NCBI GenBank assembly: GCA_031292575.1
Contig: JARLGX010000008.1
Location: 24,028-88,027, forward strand
Direction of reading: 5' to 3'
DNA from: Paludibacter sp.
GTDB lineage: Bacteria > Bacteroidota > Bacteroidia > Bacteroidales > Paludibacteraceae
Length of the DNA: 64,000 bases
Position numbers and translations under genes: made by a program. The stretch's first letter is position 1. Each line of letters starts with the position of its first letter. The notes beneath the pieces are model-generated. The model saw only the letters and a list, made by a program, of their open reading frames with translations. It ran no database searches and was not told the origin of the DNA. Below are positions 36,045-46,971 of the stretch, in pieces.

Positions 36045-36941
36045 TCACTGTCTCAAGGTCTTTGCCATTCTGCAAGTTGTACTAATCATTGATGCATCAA
36101 TCATCTCAAAATGAGAAGCCCGAATCGGATTAATATCAATCCCACCACGACGGGTGTACATGGCAGCAACCATTAATTTTTGAGGTTTGAAAGCATCCTG
36201 AAAGCGCTTATAAATCATTTCCACCACTTCTTCATGGAAATGGTTTTCCTGACGAAATGAAACCAGATATTCGATAACCGAACTTAAATCAATATCATGT
36301 TTAGTTGTAATTTGGACAAACAAATCGCCCCAGTCGGGCTGATTGGTAACCCGACAATTGGAACGCAACATATCCGTGTGAAAAACATAATTATGAATTG
36401 TTTCGGTAATCTTGCTCCGAAGCAACTCAGGAGATTCCTTAAAGCGAGAGAACTCGATTAACTCTAGTTTTTCTGCCGGAACCAAATCACTCAAATTGAT
36501 TTGATAAAACGAAGGAAATGGTTGATTTACCTGACTGTTTTCATTAAAAAATACTGCATGTACTTCTGTTTCCAACAAAGCATTTAAATCTTTCGATATT
36601 AAAGTCAAAACATTCATTTCTGCGTCAATAACAGTTTCTCCAAACCGATCCATGTTGAATGAATTCAGATACAATTTCAACGATTTTGATTCAACCAGAA
36701 ATTCGCTTTCGGCTGGATAGATTAACTTTAAAACCCTCGAAACAGGTAACCCATTGTCAGTCAAAAATGAAACTTCGTAACAGTTCCAAACATCGAACCC
36801 AACAAAAGGCAAACAACTGTTGTCAATTTCGTAATGCACCCGATTTTCGGAACGGGGTATCCGAAATAGGAAAGAAGCATCATACCGCTCAGGGTTTGAT
36901 GCTTGCTTTCCTAGAATAGAATTATTTAAATCAAATTGCAT
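36045..36941 (-). CDS. queF: 7-cyano-7-deazaguanine (preQ0) reductase, two-domain type
   Basis: QueF reduces the nitrile of preQ0 to preQ1 with NADPH in queuosine synthesis. The 298-residue length and split layout fit the long, E. coli-type QueF. The QueF motif is ESKSLKLYLNSFNM at residues 84-97, and the active-site Cys196 is in MLRSNCRVTNQPDWGDLF, with Asp at 203. The gene lies 35 nt after the aminopeptidase gene and is probably co-transcribed with it. It faces DUF3108 tail to tail. Confidence 0.93.
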   Translation of the reverse strand: MQFDLNNSILGKQASNPERYDASFLFRIPRSENRVHYEIDNSCLPFVGFDVWNCYEVSFLTDNGLPVSRVLKLIYPAESEFLVESKSLKLYLNSFNMDRFGETVIDAEMNVLTLISKDLNALLETEVHAVFFNENSQVNQPFPSFYQINLSDLVPAEKLELIEFSRFKESPELLRSKITETIHNYVFHTDMLRSNCRVTNQPDWGDLFVQITTKHDIDLSSVIEYLVSFRQENHFHEEVVEMIYKRFQDAFKPQKLMVAAMYTRRGGIDINPIRASHFEMIDASMISTTCRMAKTLRQ

Positions 36942-36976
36942 TGTTGCTAAACAAATTAATATTTAATCCGATATTA

Positions 36977-38770
36977 TCAAAATATCAAATCATAAATTGG
37001 TCTGCATTTATTATCCAGCCATTTTTTCTCCGTATCATTCAAAAATGGAGAAAGCGATGCTACCACTTTTTCATGATAATCATCAACCCAACGTTCCTCT
37101 TCTTCTGTTAATAAAGTAATATCAATTAATTCTCTGTCCAACGGGCAAAGAGTCAACGTTTCAAACTGAAGGAATTGTCCAAACTCAGTTTTCTGTGCCG
37201 GAATAACGTGAACCAGATTCTCAATCCGGATGCCGTATTCATTTTCACGATACATTCCGGGTTCGTTCGAAATCATCATTCCCGGTTGCAGAACAGTTGG
37301 GTTTTCGTCCATGCGTATGCTTTGCGGACCTTCATGTACATTCAGGAAATGACCGATTCCATGACCTGTTCCATGTCCGTAATTCATGCCTAAATCCCAC
37401 AAAGCCTTACGGGCAAGAATATCCAGTTGCGTGCCTCGCGTCCCGACAGGAAACTGAGCTGTTGCAAGGGCAATATGACCTTTAAGTACCAATGTGAAAT
37501 CGGTTTTTTGCTTTTCGATGGGCTGTCCGAAAGCTACAGTACGTGTAATATCGGTGGTACCATCAAGAAACTGACCACCCGAATCTAACAAAAAGATATT
37601 TTCGGGTTTCAACTTTGCATCTGTTTCGGGCGTTGCGCTGTAATGCACAATAGCTCCATGGGCAGCATATCCGGCAATGGTTCCAAAACTTTCGCCCACA
37701 AAATTTTCCTGAGCGCTTCGGAATTCGTATAACTTTTTATCAACAGACATTTCAGTCAGATTTCCCGATGCCAGATTTTCTTCCAACCACATGAAAAAAC
37801 GGGTTAAAGCTACACCATCTTTCACCATTGCACGACGTACACCGTTCATTTCTACCTCGTTTTTAATGCTTTTCAATTTAAAAACAGGCGACATAGTGTT
37901 GCGAATGGCACACCCTTCAGGAATTGCTTCGAACAAAGATTGATTCAATTTTCCACCATCAACCAAAACGCCATTTGAAGTCTGTATATTTTTCAGATTA
38001 TTATAAATAGCCAGATATGGTTCAACCCTTACACCCTGGCTTTGAAGATAGGTGGTCGTTTCAGGAGTTACTTTTTCCTTTGCAATACACAAAGTTGCTT
38101 TATCCTTTTCAACCAATGCATAGGCAATGACTACCGGATTATAATCCACATCTTTTCCACGTATATTGAACAACCAGGCTATATCATCCAACGCTGACAT
38201 GACAAAAACATCAGCGTGAGCTTTTTTCATTTCTAAACGAACTAAACTCAGTTTCTCTTCAGTGGATTTACCTGCATATTTTATATCAAAAACAAAGAAA
38301 GGGCTCATTGGAAGCGAAGGTCTGTCGGTCCAAACCTGTCCGAGCAAGTCAATGGAAACAAGTTCCAAATCGCTCATTTTAAGTTCAGACTTCATAGAAG
38401 AATAGCTATTAATCGAAAACATCTGTGAGTTTACGCCTACTTTATCACCTGCATTTAGCTTGGTTGCCAACCACGGCAGAATTTCCAAGGTATCGGGTAA
38501 TCCCTGTTTCATCAATTCAATTTCAGTTCCTTCTAACTGATCCGCTGCGTGAATAAAGTAGCGCGAATCAGTCCATAAGCCGGCATCGGTTAACGTTACA
38601 ACCGCTGTACCTGCCGAACCATCAAAACCAGAAATCCACTGGCGTTCTTTCCAATACTCTGCAATGTATTCCCCTGCATGCGGATCGGTTCCAGGTATAA
38701 TACAAGCCGCAATGCCTGCTTTTCTCATAGTTTCGCGTAGTAAGTTCAGGCGTGTTTTTATTTGTTCCAT
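36977..38770 (-). CDS. Xaa-Pro aminopeptidase, M24B family
   Basis: A 597-residue long-form aminopeptidase P with two N-terminal creatinase-like domains and a C-terminal pita-bread catalytic domain. Metal ligands are visible in LLDSGGQFLDGTTDITRT (two Asp), GTGHGIGHFLNVHEGP (His), SNEPGMYRENEYGIRIEN (Glu pair). It removes an N-terminal residue ahead of proline. There is no signal peptide. A -7 element lies at 38811-38818. Confidence 0.92.
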   Translation of the reverse strand: MEQIKTRLNLLRETMRKAGIAACIIPGTDPHAGEYIAEYWKERQWISGFDGSAGTAVVTLTDAGLWTDSRYFIHAADQLEGTEIELMKQGLPDTLEILPWLATKLNAGDKVGVNSQMFSINSYSSMKSELKMSDLELVSIDLLGQVWTDRPSLPMSPFFVFDIKYAGKSTEEKLSLVRLEMKKAHADVFVMSALDDIAWLFNIRGKDVDYNPVVIAYALVEKDKATLCIAKEKVTPETTTYLQSQGVRVEPYLAIYNNLKNIQTSNGVLVDGGKLNQSLFEAIPEGCAIRNTMSPVFKLKSIKNEVEMNGVRRAMVKDGVALTRFFMWLEENLASGNLTEMSVDKKLYEFRSAQENFVGESFGTIAGYAAHGAIVHYSATPETDAKLKPENIFLLDSGGQFLDGTTDITRTVAFGQPIEKQKTDFTLVLKGHIALATAQFPVGTRGTQLDILARKALWDLGMNYGHGTGHGIGHFLNVHEGPQSIRMDENPTVLQPGMMISNEPGMYRENEYGIRIENLVHVIPAQKTEFGQFLQFETLTLCPLDRELIDITLLTEEEERWVDDYHEKVVASLSPFLNDTEKKWLDNKCRPIYDLIF

Positions 38771-38810
38771 AGTATAATTTATTTATGAATATTCAAATTT
38801 GTTGTGTATG

Positions 38811-38818
38811 CAAAGATA
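38811..38818 (-). promoter_or_regulatory. -7 element of the aminopeptidase-queF unit
   Basis: The minus strand reads TATCTTTG, about 40 nt before the ATG. No clear -33 element at 19 nt. Confidence 0.5.
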
Positions 38819-38972
38819 AACAATAACAAAAGAAAATGGTTTGAAAACGGGAAATTATTATCTTCCAATGTAAGAAATATCTTTTTATTTTAAAAGTGGA
38901 ATAACCTCCATCTTCATAAAAATTCAATTGAAATTTTATGCTGTTTTAGCTTATCTCTCTGAACTAATTTAC

Positions 38973-39003
38973 TTGCCTACTCGTTTTGTAATTCGTATCT
39001 TTG
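38973..39003 (+). promoter_or_regulatory. uvrA promoter
   Basis: TTG (38973-38975), 20 nt, TATCTTTG (38996-39003). The -7 element contains the TTG at 39001 that opens the longest uvrA frame, so that TTG cannot be the start. Confidence 0.7.
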
Positions 39004-39024
39004 CAAGTTCTAAAAAAAACAGTT

Positions 39025-41880
39025 TTGATAACAAATTCCGACATAAATTCCCTCGACACTTCAGAGTATGTAGAAGTGATTGGCGCACGGGTTCACAACC
39101 TAAAAAATATCGATGTTTCCATTCCGCGCGATGCGTTGACGGTAATTACCGGCTTGAGTGGCAGTGGAAAATCATCACTCGCTTTCGATACCATTTTTGC
39201 TGAAGGGCAACGCCGTTATATTGAGACGTTCTCCGCTTATGCACGTAGTTTCCTTGGTAATATGGAACGCCCTGATGTGGATAAAATCACCGGATTAAGC
39301 CCGGTTATTTCCATCGAACAAAAAACCACGAACAAAAATCCTCGGTCCACCGTAGGAACCACCACCGAAATTTACGACTTTCTACGTTTGCTTTTTGCCC
39401 GTGCTGGCGAAGCATTTTCGTACGTTACAGGTGAAAAAATGGTGAAATATTCCGAAGATCAGATTGTAGATTTGATTTTGAAAGATTATGAAAGTAAAAA
39501 AATGTTTCTGCTTGCTCCGTTAGTTCGCGGACGTAAAGGACATTACAAAGAATTATTTGAACAAATCCGTAAAAAAGGATATCTGAATGTTCGCATTGAT
39601 GGTGAAATACGTGAAGCTACTCATGGACTAAAATTAGACCGATATAAAAATCACGACATTGAGGTAGTCATAGATAAATTAGTTGTTTCCGAGAAAGATC
39701 GCAAACGGCTGAAAGAATCGATGCAAAAAGCCATGCAGCAAGGCAGCGGTATTGTGATGTTGCTCGAAAAAGACAATGACGAAGCACGTTATTTCAGTAA
39801 AATGCTAATGTGTCCAACCAGTGGTATTTCGTATGACGAACCAGCACCACATAATTTTTCGTTTAACTCACCGCACGGTGCTTGCCCTCGTTGCAAAGGA
39901 CTTGGTTTTGTAAACCAAATTGACATGGATAAAATTGTTCCCGATAAAACTCTGAACATTTTCAATGGAGCAATTGCACCGCTTGGAAAACACAAAAGCA
40001 ATACTATTTTTTGGCAAATTGAAGCTATACTCGAAAAGTATGAATGCACGCTGAAAACCCCTGTTACCGAAATTCCTGATGAAGCGATGGATGAAATAAT
40101 GAATGGAACCGAAGAACGGTTGCACATTAAAAATCAATCTATTGGCACCAATTATTTTTTGAGTTACGATGGAATTTTGAAATACATTGAAATGCAAGCA
40201 GAAACAGGAGCTTCAGCTACCGAGCAAAAATGGGCAAATCAGTATTCAAAATCAATTGTTTGCCCTGAATGTAATGGAGCTAAATTGCGCAAAGAATCAC
40301 TGCATTTCCGCATGCACGACAAAAACATAGCCGAACTTTCGGCTATGGATATTTCGGAACTGTCTGAATGGCTGGGAAATGTAGAAAAATTTTTATCTGA
40401 CAAACAAAAAGCCATTGCAGTTGAAATTCTAAAAGAAATTCGTACTCGACTTCAATTTTTGTTGGATGTGGGGTTGAATTATCTGTCGTTGAATCGAAGC
40501 TCACAATCGCTTTCAGGCGGCGAGAGCCAGCGAATAAGGCTCGCAACGCAAATTGGGTCACAGTTGGTAAACGTACTTTATATTTTGGACGAACCAAGTA
40601 TTGGCTTGCATCAGCGCGATAACCAGCGTTTGATTCGATCGCTGAAACAATTGCGCGACACCGGCAACTCGGTCATTGTGGTGGAGCATGACAAAGATAT
40701 GATGATGGCGGCAGATTATGTTGTCGACCTGGGTCCTCATGCAGGTCGGTTGGGCGGCGAAGTGGTTTTTGCCGGAACTCCGGAAGAAATGCTAAAAGCC
40801 AACACTTTAACTTCGGATTATTTGAATGGTAAGAAAAGAATTGAAGTACCTAAAAAGCTGCGCCCCGGAAATGGAGACAGCATCACGATAAAAGGTGCCA
40901 GAGGCAATAATCTTAAGAATATTGATGTTAGCTTTCCACTAGGGAAAATGATTTGCGTAACAGGAGTTTCAGGTAGTGGAAAATCAACACTGATAAATGA
41001 AACTTTGCAACCAATCCTAAGCCAGAGCTTTTACCATTCGTTGCAAGACCCTTTGGCTTATGATACCATTGAAGGTTTGGAATATATTGACAAAGTAGTG
41101 GAAGTAGACCAGTCGCCAATTGGACGAACCCCGCGGTCAAATCCGGCAACATATACAGGAGTTTTTTCGGACATCCGCAATGTGTTTGTGACTTTGCCCG
41201 AAGCAAAAATTCGTGGGTATAAACCCGGAAGATTCTCGTTCAATACTGCCGGTGGACGATGTGAAGTATGTGGTGGAAATGGGTACAAAACCATTGAAAT
41301 GAATTTCTTACCAGATGTTTACGTCCCTTGCGAAAGCTGTGATGGAAAACGTTATAACAAAGAAACGTTGGAAGTTAGGTTTAAAGGAAAATCCATTGCC
41401 GATGTACTGAATATGACCATCAATCAGGCTGTAGAATTTTTCGAAAATCAACCTTCAATTCTCAATAAAATCAAGACTTTACAAGATGTCGGATTGGGCT
41501 ATATCAAACTCGGCCAATCAAGTACAACACTGTCGGGAGGCGAGAGTCAGCGGGTAAAATTGGCCACCGAACTATCAAAGCGCGATACAGGGAAAACACT
41601 TTATATATTGGATGAACCAACAACAGGATTGCATTTTGAAGATATCCGTGTGCTGCTTGGAGTATTAAATCGTCTTGTAAACAAAGGGAATACGGTGATT
41701 ATCATTGAGCACAATATGGATGTAATCAAAACAGCCGATTATATTATCGATATTGGCCCCGAAGGAGGCGCAGCGGGAGGAAAAGTTATTTGCAGCGGCA
41801 CACCTCAGGAAGTTGCCAATCATCCGACCAGTGAAACAGGACGTTTTCTGAAAATGGAATTGAAGACACCTAACTCGTAA
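39025..41880 (+). CDS. uvrA: excinuclease ABC subunit A
   Basis: UvrA finds bulky DNA lesions for nucleotide excision repair. Both ABC modules are present: Walker [10 protein letters not shown] and GVSGSGKST, signatures [12 protein letters not shown] and [12 protein letters not shown], zinc motifs CPRCKGLG and CEVCGGNG...CESC. The frame is open from TTG at 39001, but that codon is inside the -7 promoter element. The next candidate start is TTG at 39025, giving an N-terminus before [15 protein letters not shown]; no ATG exists upstream of the conserved core. The start is therefore uncertain, the identity is not. Length about 951 residues, normal. Confidence 0.96.
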   Translation: MITNSDINSLDTSEYVEVIGARVHNLKNIDVSIPRDALTVITGLSGSGKSSLAFDTIFAEGQRRYIETFSAYARSFLGNMERPDVDKITGLSPVISIEQKTTNKNPRSTVGTTTEIYDFLRLLFARAGEAFSYVTGEKMVKYSEDQIVDLILKDYESKKMFLLAPLVRGRKGHYKELFEQIRKKGYLNVRIDGEIREATHGLKLDRYKNHDIEVVIDKLVVSEKDRKRLKESMQKAMQQGSGIVMLLEKDNDEARYFSKMLMCPTSGISYDEPAPHNFSFNSPHGACPRCKGLGFVNQIDMDKIVPDKTLNIFNGAIAPLGKHKSNTIFWQIEAILEKYECTLKTPVTEIPDEAMDEIMNGTEERLHIKNQSIGTNYFLSYDGILKYIEMQAETGASATEQKWANQYSKSIVCPECNGAKLRKESLHFRMHDKNIAELSAMDISELSEWLGNVEKFLSDKQKAIAVEILKEIRTRLQFLLDVGLNYLSLNRSSQSLSGGESQRIRLATQIGSQLVNVLYILDEPSIGLHQRDNQRLIRSLKQLRDTGNSVIVVEHDKDMMMAADYVVDLGPHAGRLGGEVVFAGTPEEMLKANTLTSDYLNGKKRIEVPKKLRPGNGDSITIKGARGNNLKNIDVSFPLGKMICVTGVSGSGKSTLINETLQPILSQSFYHSLQDPLAYDTIEGLEYIDKVVEVDQSPIGRTPRSNPATYTGVFSDIRNVFVTLPEAKIRGYKPGRFSFNTAGGRCEVCGGNGYKTIEMNFLPDVYVPCESCDGKRYNKETLEVRFKGKSIADVLNMTINQAVEFFENQPSILNKIKTLQDVGLGYIKLGQSSTTLSGGESQRVKLATELSKRDTGKTLYILDEPTTGLHFEDIRVLLGVLNRLVNKGNTVIIIEHNMDVIKTADYIIDIGPEGGAAGGKVICSGTPQEVANHPTSETGRFLKMELKTPNS

Positions 41881-42008
41881 AGGGGAATTAAATTTGCTTC
41901 GTCTCTGATGTTTCAGGAAAATGTATTATTTTTACATGTTCATTTTCAAATAAATATATTTAAAACGCATATTCTTAATCTCCCTTTAAGGGTTAATTTA
42001 TAAAAATC

Positions 42009-43142
42009 ATGTCTGAAATAACCAAAAAAAAAGTCCTTTTTATCGACAGGGATGGAACCATTATAGCTGAACCACCTGTAACTTATCAGGTTGATTCACT
42101 GGAACAAATGGAGTTTTTGCCGGGAGTATTACGTAATTTATATTTTATCCGTCAAAAACTGGACTTTGAATGGGCAATGGTTACCAATCAGGACGGACTC
42201 GGAACAAAAGTCTATCTTCAAGAAAATTTTGACATTGTACAGGCTAAATTTCTTCAAATGCTTGCAAACGAAGATATTATTTTTGATAAAATCTTTATAG
42301 ACAAATCTTTTCCAGAAGATAATCTGCCAACACGCAAACCGGGTATTGCCATGTTGACGGAATATTTCACAGATAATTATGATCTGGAAAATTCATTCGT
42401 CATTGGAGACCGACCAACCGATGTGGAATTAGCCAGGAATCTTGGTTGTAAAGCAATTTTCTTAAGTGATGACATACAAATATTGAAAGAAAAAGGGTTA
42501 GCTGAATTTTGTGCATTGCAGACAACAAATTGGAACAAAATAACAGAATTTTTATTTGCTGGCGAACGAACCGCAACGATAAAACGAACTACAAAAGAAA
42601 CAGATATTTTGATTGAACTGAATCTGGATGGTTCGGGAAAATGTAATATCAATACAGGTTTGAAATTCTTTGATCACATGTTGGAACAAATAGGCAAACA
42701 TTCCGGTTCCGACCTGAAAATAAAAGTAAAAGGCGATTTGGAAGTAGACGAGCATCACACCATCGAAGATACAGCAATAGCCTTAGGCGAAGCATTTTAT
42801 AAGGCTTTAGGGAATAAACGGGGAATTGAGCGTTATGGTTTTTGCCTACCAATGGATGATTGCTTATGCTCGGTAGCATTGGATTTTGGTGGACGAGCAT
42901 GGTTGGTTTTCGATGCCGAATTCAAACGCGAATATATAGGCGATTTACCTACTGAAATGATCTTTCATTTCTTCAAATCATTTAGTGATGCTGCCAAAAT
43001 GAATTTGAATATCAAAGCTGAAGGCGACAATGAACATCACAAACTCGAAGGTATTTTTAAAGTTTTGGCAAAGTCGATAAAAATGGCAGTAAGACGCGAT
43101 ATTTATCAATATGAATTACCCAGTACCAAGGGAATGCTTTAA
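42009..43142 (+). CDS. hisB: bifunctional histidinol-phosphatase / imidazoleglycerol-phosphate dehydratase
   Basis: A 377-residue fusion. Residues 1-165 are the HAD-type histidinol-phosphate phosphatase (LFIDRDGTI with nucleophile Asp; [16 protein letters not shown]). Residues about 185-377 are the dehydratase ([49 protein letters not shown] with the metal-binding histidines). It catalyses two steps of histidine synthesis. No other his genes are adjacent; uvrA lies upstream after 128 nt, so it is separate from a his operon in this window. Confidence 0.95.
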   Translation: MSEITKKKVLFIDRDGTIIAEPPVTYQVDSLEQMEFLPGVLRNLYFIRQKLDFEWAMVTNQDGLGTKVYLQENFDIVQAKFLQMLANEDIIFDKIFIDKSFPEDNLPTRKPGIAMLTEYFTDNYDLENSFVIGDRPTDVELARNLGCKAIFLSDDIQILKEKGLAEFCALQTTNWNKITEFLFAGERTATIKRTTKETDILIELNLDGSGKCNINTGLKFFDHMLEQIGKHSGSDLKIKVKGDLEVDEHHTIEDTAIALGEAFYKALGNKRGIERYGFCLPMDDCLCSVALDFGGRAWLVFDAEFKREYIGDLPTEMIFHFFKSFSDAAKMNLNIKAEGDNEHHKLEGIFKVLAKSIKMAVRRDIYQYELPSTKGML

Positions 43143-43187
43143 TTCAGTATACAGTTATCATTTTTCAGTAATCAATTTACAATTATA

Positions 43188-44795
43188 ATGAGATTTTCTC
43201 TTCGTAATATTTGCCTGTCTGTTTCTATTTTTTATTTTAGTTTCAGCATTTTTTCTCAAACAACTCCAACTCGTCCACGCTTGGTAATTGGTATCATGAT
43301 AGATGGTTTACAACAAAAACACATCGATTTATTATGGAATTATTTTGATCAGGGAGGGTTTAAAAAAATTATCGGACAGGGTGCAAATTGCCGGAACGTA
43401 TCATACAATATTGTTTCTGCCGGAAATGCATCTGACATTGCTACTGTTATGACCGGAACTACACCATACTACAATGGCATTGTTGGAAACAAATATTACA
43501 GTAGAAGTGAGGATGTCGTAAAGTCGATTATTCAAGACGATAGCCAGATAGGAATTGGTACAAGCGAAACATATTCAGCACATAATTTGCTTGCCAGTAC
43601 CATTGTAGATGAATTGATGTTAGCCAACCCAAACAAATCTAAAAGCTATGCAGTTGCCATAAATCCTGAAGAAGCAATAATGATGGGCGGACACACTTCC
43701 AATAGCGTTGCATGGATTGATGATGTGAATTTGAAATGGGTAACAACCGGATATTACACCAACGGACTTTCGCATTGGGCGGACGATATGAATGTAAATG
43801 GAGTTTTTAAGAATTTTACTGCCAGAACCTGGGGTCCACTATACAACATAAATACTTACTCAACTAAGCCAAACAGGGAGGATAAGAAATGGGGATTTAT
43901 GTACGATCCGACAGCAAAAAAATCCAAAAATTCAGCCGAAACAATTATCAAAAACACACCTTCTGCAAACGGATTAGTTGCTGAACTGGGATTAAAATTA
44001 ATAACAGAAGAACATTTGGGAACAGATATAAGTCCTGATATGTTGTTATTACAATTCACGGTTCGGACACCTTTTGAAAGAACTCAGGCAATGCAATCGG
44101 CTGAAAAGGAAGATATTTATCTGAGACTTGATAAGGATATTGAAAATCTGCTTCAAAAAATTGATGTGAAAATAGGGTTGGATAAAACGCTGGTATTCAT
44201 GTTTGGAAATCAAACAGATGTACATTCTCCAACTGAACTTGGGGCAAACAAAATTCCAGCAGGTTATTTTAATGCAGACAGATCTATAGCTCTGTTAAGT
44301 AGTTATTTAATGGCTATTTATGGTCAGCAAAAGTGGATTTCCGGCTACTATGGGAAAAACATCTTTTTAAATAGAGATAAAATTGCTTCAAAAAGAATAA
44401 ATCTCAGTGATTTTCAAAAGACAGTTGCAGATTTCATGCTCGAGTTTGAAGGTATTCAATCAGCATTTACATCTTCTCAAATTTTAAATATGGGCGGAGA
44501 CTCAAACTCGGAGATAGCGAGAATTAGAAATTCAACAAACAAAAACTGTATAGGTGATGTCATAATTTCTTTACTCCCCGGTTGGATTGAAGTTGATAAC
44601 AATAACAATCCTGTAGGAGAATCGAACGCTATTGTTTCGTATACACCCGTATATTTTTACGGATGGCAAATTAAACCTCAAAGCATTGTAACATCTTATA
44701 AAACAACTGATATTGCTCCAACATTATCTCGGTTATTGAATATCCCAATGCCTAACGCCTGTATTGGAAAACCAATCGATGAACTGACGAAATAG
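43188..44795 (+). CDS. exported alkaline-phosphatase-superfamily protein, possibly inactive
   Basis: A 535-residue protein with a signal peptide ending near SIFSQ. The core RPRLVIGIMIDGLQQKHIDLL and SDIATVMTGTTPYYNGIVGNKYY matches PafA-like phosphatases. The usual TxPxHA nucleophile loop is replaced by NIVSAGNASDIAT, so the conserved His is gone; and the usual DHG metal motif appears as MFGNQTDVHSPTELG. Both changes suggest a weakened or absent phosphatase activity. Alternatively it may use another ligand set. It lies 45 nt after hisB in a gap with a TCAGTT-type repeat. Confidence 0.7.
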   Translation: MRFSLRNICLSVSIFYFSFSIFSQTTPTRPRLVIGIMIDGLQQKHIDLLWNYFDQGGFKKIIGQGANCRNVSYNIVSAGNASDIATVMTGTTPYYNGIVGNKYYSRSEDVVKSIIQDDSQIGIGTSETYSAHNLLASTIVDELMLANPNKSKSYAVAINPEEAIMMGGHTSNSVAWIDDVNLKWVTTGYYTNGLSHWADDMNVNGVFKNFTARTWGPLYNINTYSTKPNREDKKWGFMYDPTAKKSKNSAETIIKNTPSANGLVAELGLKLITEEHLGTDISPDMLLLQFTVRTPFERTQAMQSAEKEDIYLRLDKDIENLLQKIDVKIGLDKTLVFMFGNQTDVHSPTELGANKIPAGYFNADRSIALLSSYLMAIYGQQKWISGYYGKNIFLNRDKIASKRINLSDFQKTVADFMLEFEGIQSAFTSSQILNMGGDSNSEIARIRNSTNKNCIGDVIISLLPGWIEVDNNNNPVGESNAIVSYTPVYFYGWQIKPQSIVTSYKTTDIAPTLSRLLNIPMPNACIGKPIDELTK

Positions 44796-44817
44796 ATAAA
44801 ACAGATTCTGAAATCTA

Positions 44818-44825
44818 TAATTTTG
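44818..44825 (+). promoter_or_regulatory. -7 element of the PatB-like gene
   Basis: TAATTTTG matches TAnnTTTG; the RNA would start about 25 nt before the ATG at 44855. No -33 TTTG is evident. Confidence 0.4.
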
Positions 44826-44854
44826 GAAGGAATATAATCACCAATTTTAAATAT

Positions 44855-46030
44855 ATGAGATACAATTTTGATGAAATCATTGACAGGAGAAACACCAGTG
44901 CTGTAAAGATTGAACGTTGTAAAGCCCTTTATGGAACCGAAGATGTTTTGCCCCTTTGGGTGGCAGATATGGACTTTCGCACGCCCGATTTTATCTTTGA
45001 AGCTATTCGTGAACGTTGCGAACATCCAATTTTAGGATATTCAATGCCACCCAAAGAGTTTTATCCAACCATCATCAATTGGATTGAAGAACATCATCAA
45101 TGGGAAGTGAAGCGCCCTTGGATTGGATTTATACCGGGTATTGTCCCCGGGCTTTCATTTTCTATTCAGGCACTAACAAATATTGGCGATGAAGTGATTG
45201 TACAACCGCCTGTTTATTATCCATTTTTTCATGTTATAAAAAATAACAACAGGATAATAATAGATAGTCCATTAAAAACCAGTAACGGTAAGTTTGAAAT
45301 GGATTTCGACAATTTGGAACGAATCATAACCCCTAAAACTAAACTATTTATACTTTGTAATCCGCATAATCCGGGTGGCCGGGTTTGGGATTTTGAAACA
45401 TTGAAACGATTGGCTGAAATTTGTAACATGCATAATATTATTGTTGTTTCAGATGAAATACATGCCGATATGGTATTGGGAAATAATAAACACATCCCTT
45501 TTGCAACAGTTTCAGAGTCAGCAGCACAAATTAGTGTTACGTTCATGGCTCCAAGCAAAACATTCAATATGCCGGGTCTAATCAGTTCGTCGTACATAAT
45601 TCCGAATGAAGATATACGAAAACAATTTGTTGATTTTCTCGAAGCTTCTGAATTGAACGGAGGCAACATTTTTGCTTATGCTGCAACTGTAGCTGCTTAC
45701 CAAAAAGGTAACGAATGGCGAAAACAAATGCTCAAATATGTTCAGGGAAATATTGATTTTGTGGTTAATTTTCTGGAGACTAATATTCCTCAAATTAAAC
45801 CAATGATTCCTCAAGCTTCCTTTTTAGTTTGGTTAAATTGCAAAGAGTTAGGTATGGAAACAGATAACTTGTTCGACTTCTTTATTCAAAAAGCAGGGTT
45901 AGGATTAAACAAGGGAACTGTTTTCGGTCAGGGTGGCGAATATCATTTACGCTTGAACGTGGCTTGTCCGCGAAGCGTACTTGAAAAGGCAATGAAACAA
46001 TTACATCTGGCAGTAAATAATCATCAGTAA
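44855..46030 (+). CDS. PatB/MalY-type PLP-dependent C-S lyase
   Basis: A 391-residue fold-type I PLP enzyme of the MalY/PatB group, which cleaves cystathionine or similar thioethers. Family marks are LPLWVADMDFRTP near residue 32, NPHNPGGRVWD, VVSDEIHADMVL and the Schiff-base Lys in MAPSKTFNMPGL. The start MRYNFDEIIDRRNTSAVKI is typical. It could act in methionine or cysteine metabolism; a direct aminotransferase role is less likely. Confidence 0.88.
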   Translation: MRYNFDEIIDRRNTSAVKIERCKALYGTEDVLPLWVADMDFRTPDFIFEAIRERCEHPILGYSMPPKEFYPTIINWIEEHHQWEVKRPWIGFIPGIVPGLSFSIQALTNIGDEVIVQPPVYYPFFHVIKNNNRIIIDSPLKTSNGKFEMDFDNLERIITPKTKLFILCNPHNPGGRVWDFETLKRLAEICNMHNIIVVSDEIHADMVLGNNKHIPFATVSESAAQISVTFMAPSKTFNMPGLISSSYIIPNEDIRKQFVDFLEASELNGGNIFAYAATVAAYQKGNEWRKQMLKYVQGNIDFVVNFLETNIPQIKPMIPQASFLVWLNCKELGMETDNLFDFFIQKAGLGLNKGTVFGQGGEYHLRLNVACPRSVLEKAMKQLHLAVNNHQ

Positions 46031-46091
46031 ACTATTAATAGTCTTCAGTAAACAGTCGATAATTTTATTTTATCATTGACAATTATATAAA

Positions 46092-46754
46092 ATGGACGTA
46101 AAAATAGAGTCTTCGTGGAAAAAAGTACTTAAACCTGAATTTGAGAAAGATTATTTTGTCAAACTAACAGATTTTGTGCGCAATGAATATAAAACAAAAC
46201 TCACTTTCCCTCCTGCTTCACTCATTTTCAATGCGTTCGATCAATGTTCATTTGATCAGGTTAAAGTGGTGATTATCGGGCAAGATCCTTATCACGGCGA
46301 TGGACAAGCACATGGACTATGTTTCTCGGTAAACGATGGCGTTGCTTTTCCGCCTTCGTTACTTAATATCTTTAAAGAAATTGAACGGGATTTAGGAAAA
46401 CCCATGCCCACAAGTGGAAATTTGATTCGTTGGGCTCAGCAAGGTGTTTTGTTGCTCAATGCCTCCCTAACTGTTCAGGCACATTTAGCTGGATCTCATC
46501 AGGGCAAGGGTTGGGAAACTTTTACCGACGCTGTAATCCACAAATTAGCAACTGAAAAAGAACACTTGGTCTTCATGCTTTGGGGTTCATATGCCCAGAA
46601 AAAAGGAGAATTTATTGATTCAAACCGACATCTTGTTCTGAAATCTGTTCATCCCTCTCCACTTTCAGCTTATCGTGGCTTCATTGGGAATAATCATTTT
46701 TCTTTAGCAAATAAATATCTAAACGAAAAAGGGGAAAAAGAAATAAACTGGTAA
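46092..46754 (+). CDS. ung: uracil-DNA glycosylase, family 1
   Basis: Ung removes uracil from DNA. The 220-residue protein has the water-activating loop GQDPYHGDGQAHGLCFSV, the LLLNASLTV uracil-binding Asn, and the HPSPLSAYRGF minor-groove loop with His. The full-length family fold is intact. A clean terminator follows 4 nt after the stop. Confidence 0.97.
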   Translation: MDVKIESSWKKVLKPEFEKDYFVKLTDFVRNEYKTKLTFPPASLIFNAFDQCSFDQVKVVIIGQDPYHGDGQAHGLCFSVNDGVAFPPSLLNIFKEIERDLGKPMPTSGNLIRWAQQGVLLLNASLTVQAHLAGSHQGKGWETFTDAVIHKLATEKEHLVFMLWGSYAQKKGEFIDSNRHLVLKSVHPSPLSAYRGFIGNNHFSLANKYLNEKGEKEINW

Positions 46755-46758
46755 AAAG

Positions 46759-46794
46759 AAAACGCTTACATTTGATGTAAGCGTTTTTCATTTT
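46759..46794 (+). terminator. terminator after ung
   Basis: AAAACGCTTACAT (46759-46771) and ATGTAAGCGTTTT (46775-46787) pair around TTG, then TCATTTTTT. It faces tRNA-Pro, so it may work in both directions. Confidence 0.85.
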
Positions 46795-46798
46795 TTAG

Positions 46799-46874
46799 TC
46801 GGGATGACAAGATTCGAACTTGCGACCACTGGTCCCCCAGACCAGTACTCTAAACCGGGCTGAGCTACATCCCG
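46799..46874 (-). tRNA. tRNA-Pro (anticodon GGG)
   Basis: On the minus strand the acceptor CGGGATG pairs with CATCCCG, discriminator A. The anticodon stem-loop is CTGGT CTGGGGG ACCAG, anticodon GGG; GTTCGAATC forms the T loop. CCA is not encoded. Length 76 nt. Confidence 0.94.
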
Positions 46875-46971
46875 CTCTTTTTTTAGAGTCACAAAAGTAC
46901 TCAAAAAATCATTTCAAATGAAACTTTTCAGGAAATTTTTAGTTGAAAAAAACTTTATCAAAGCTAAATTC

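Noticed and set aside
36045..36941. queF as part of a 7-deazaguanine DNA-modification system with the cassette at 20844
   Set aside because: It is 9 kb away, on the other strand, beside aminopeptidase P, and is a normal two-domain tRNA-pathway QueF; no DpdA or TGT-like protein is in the window.
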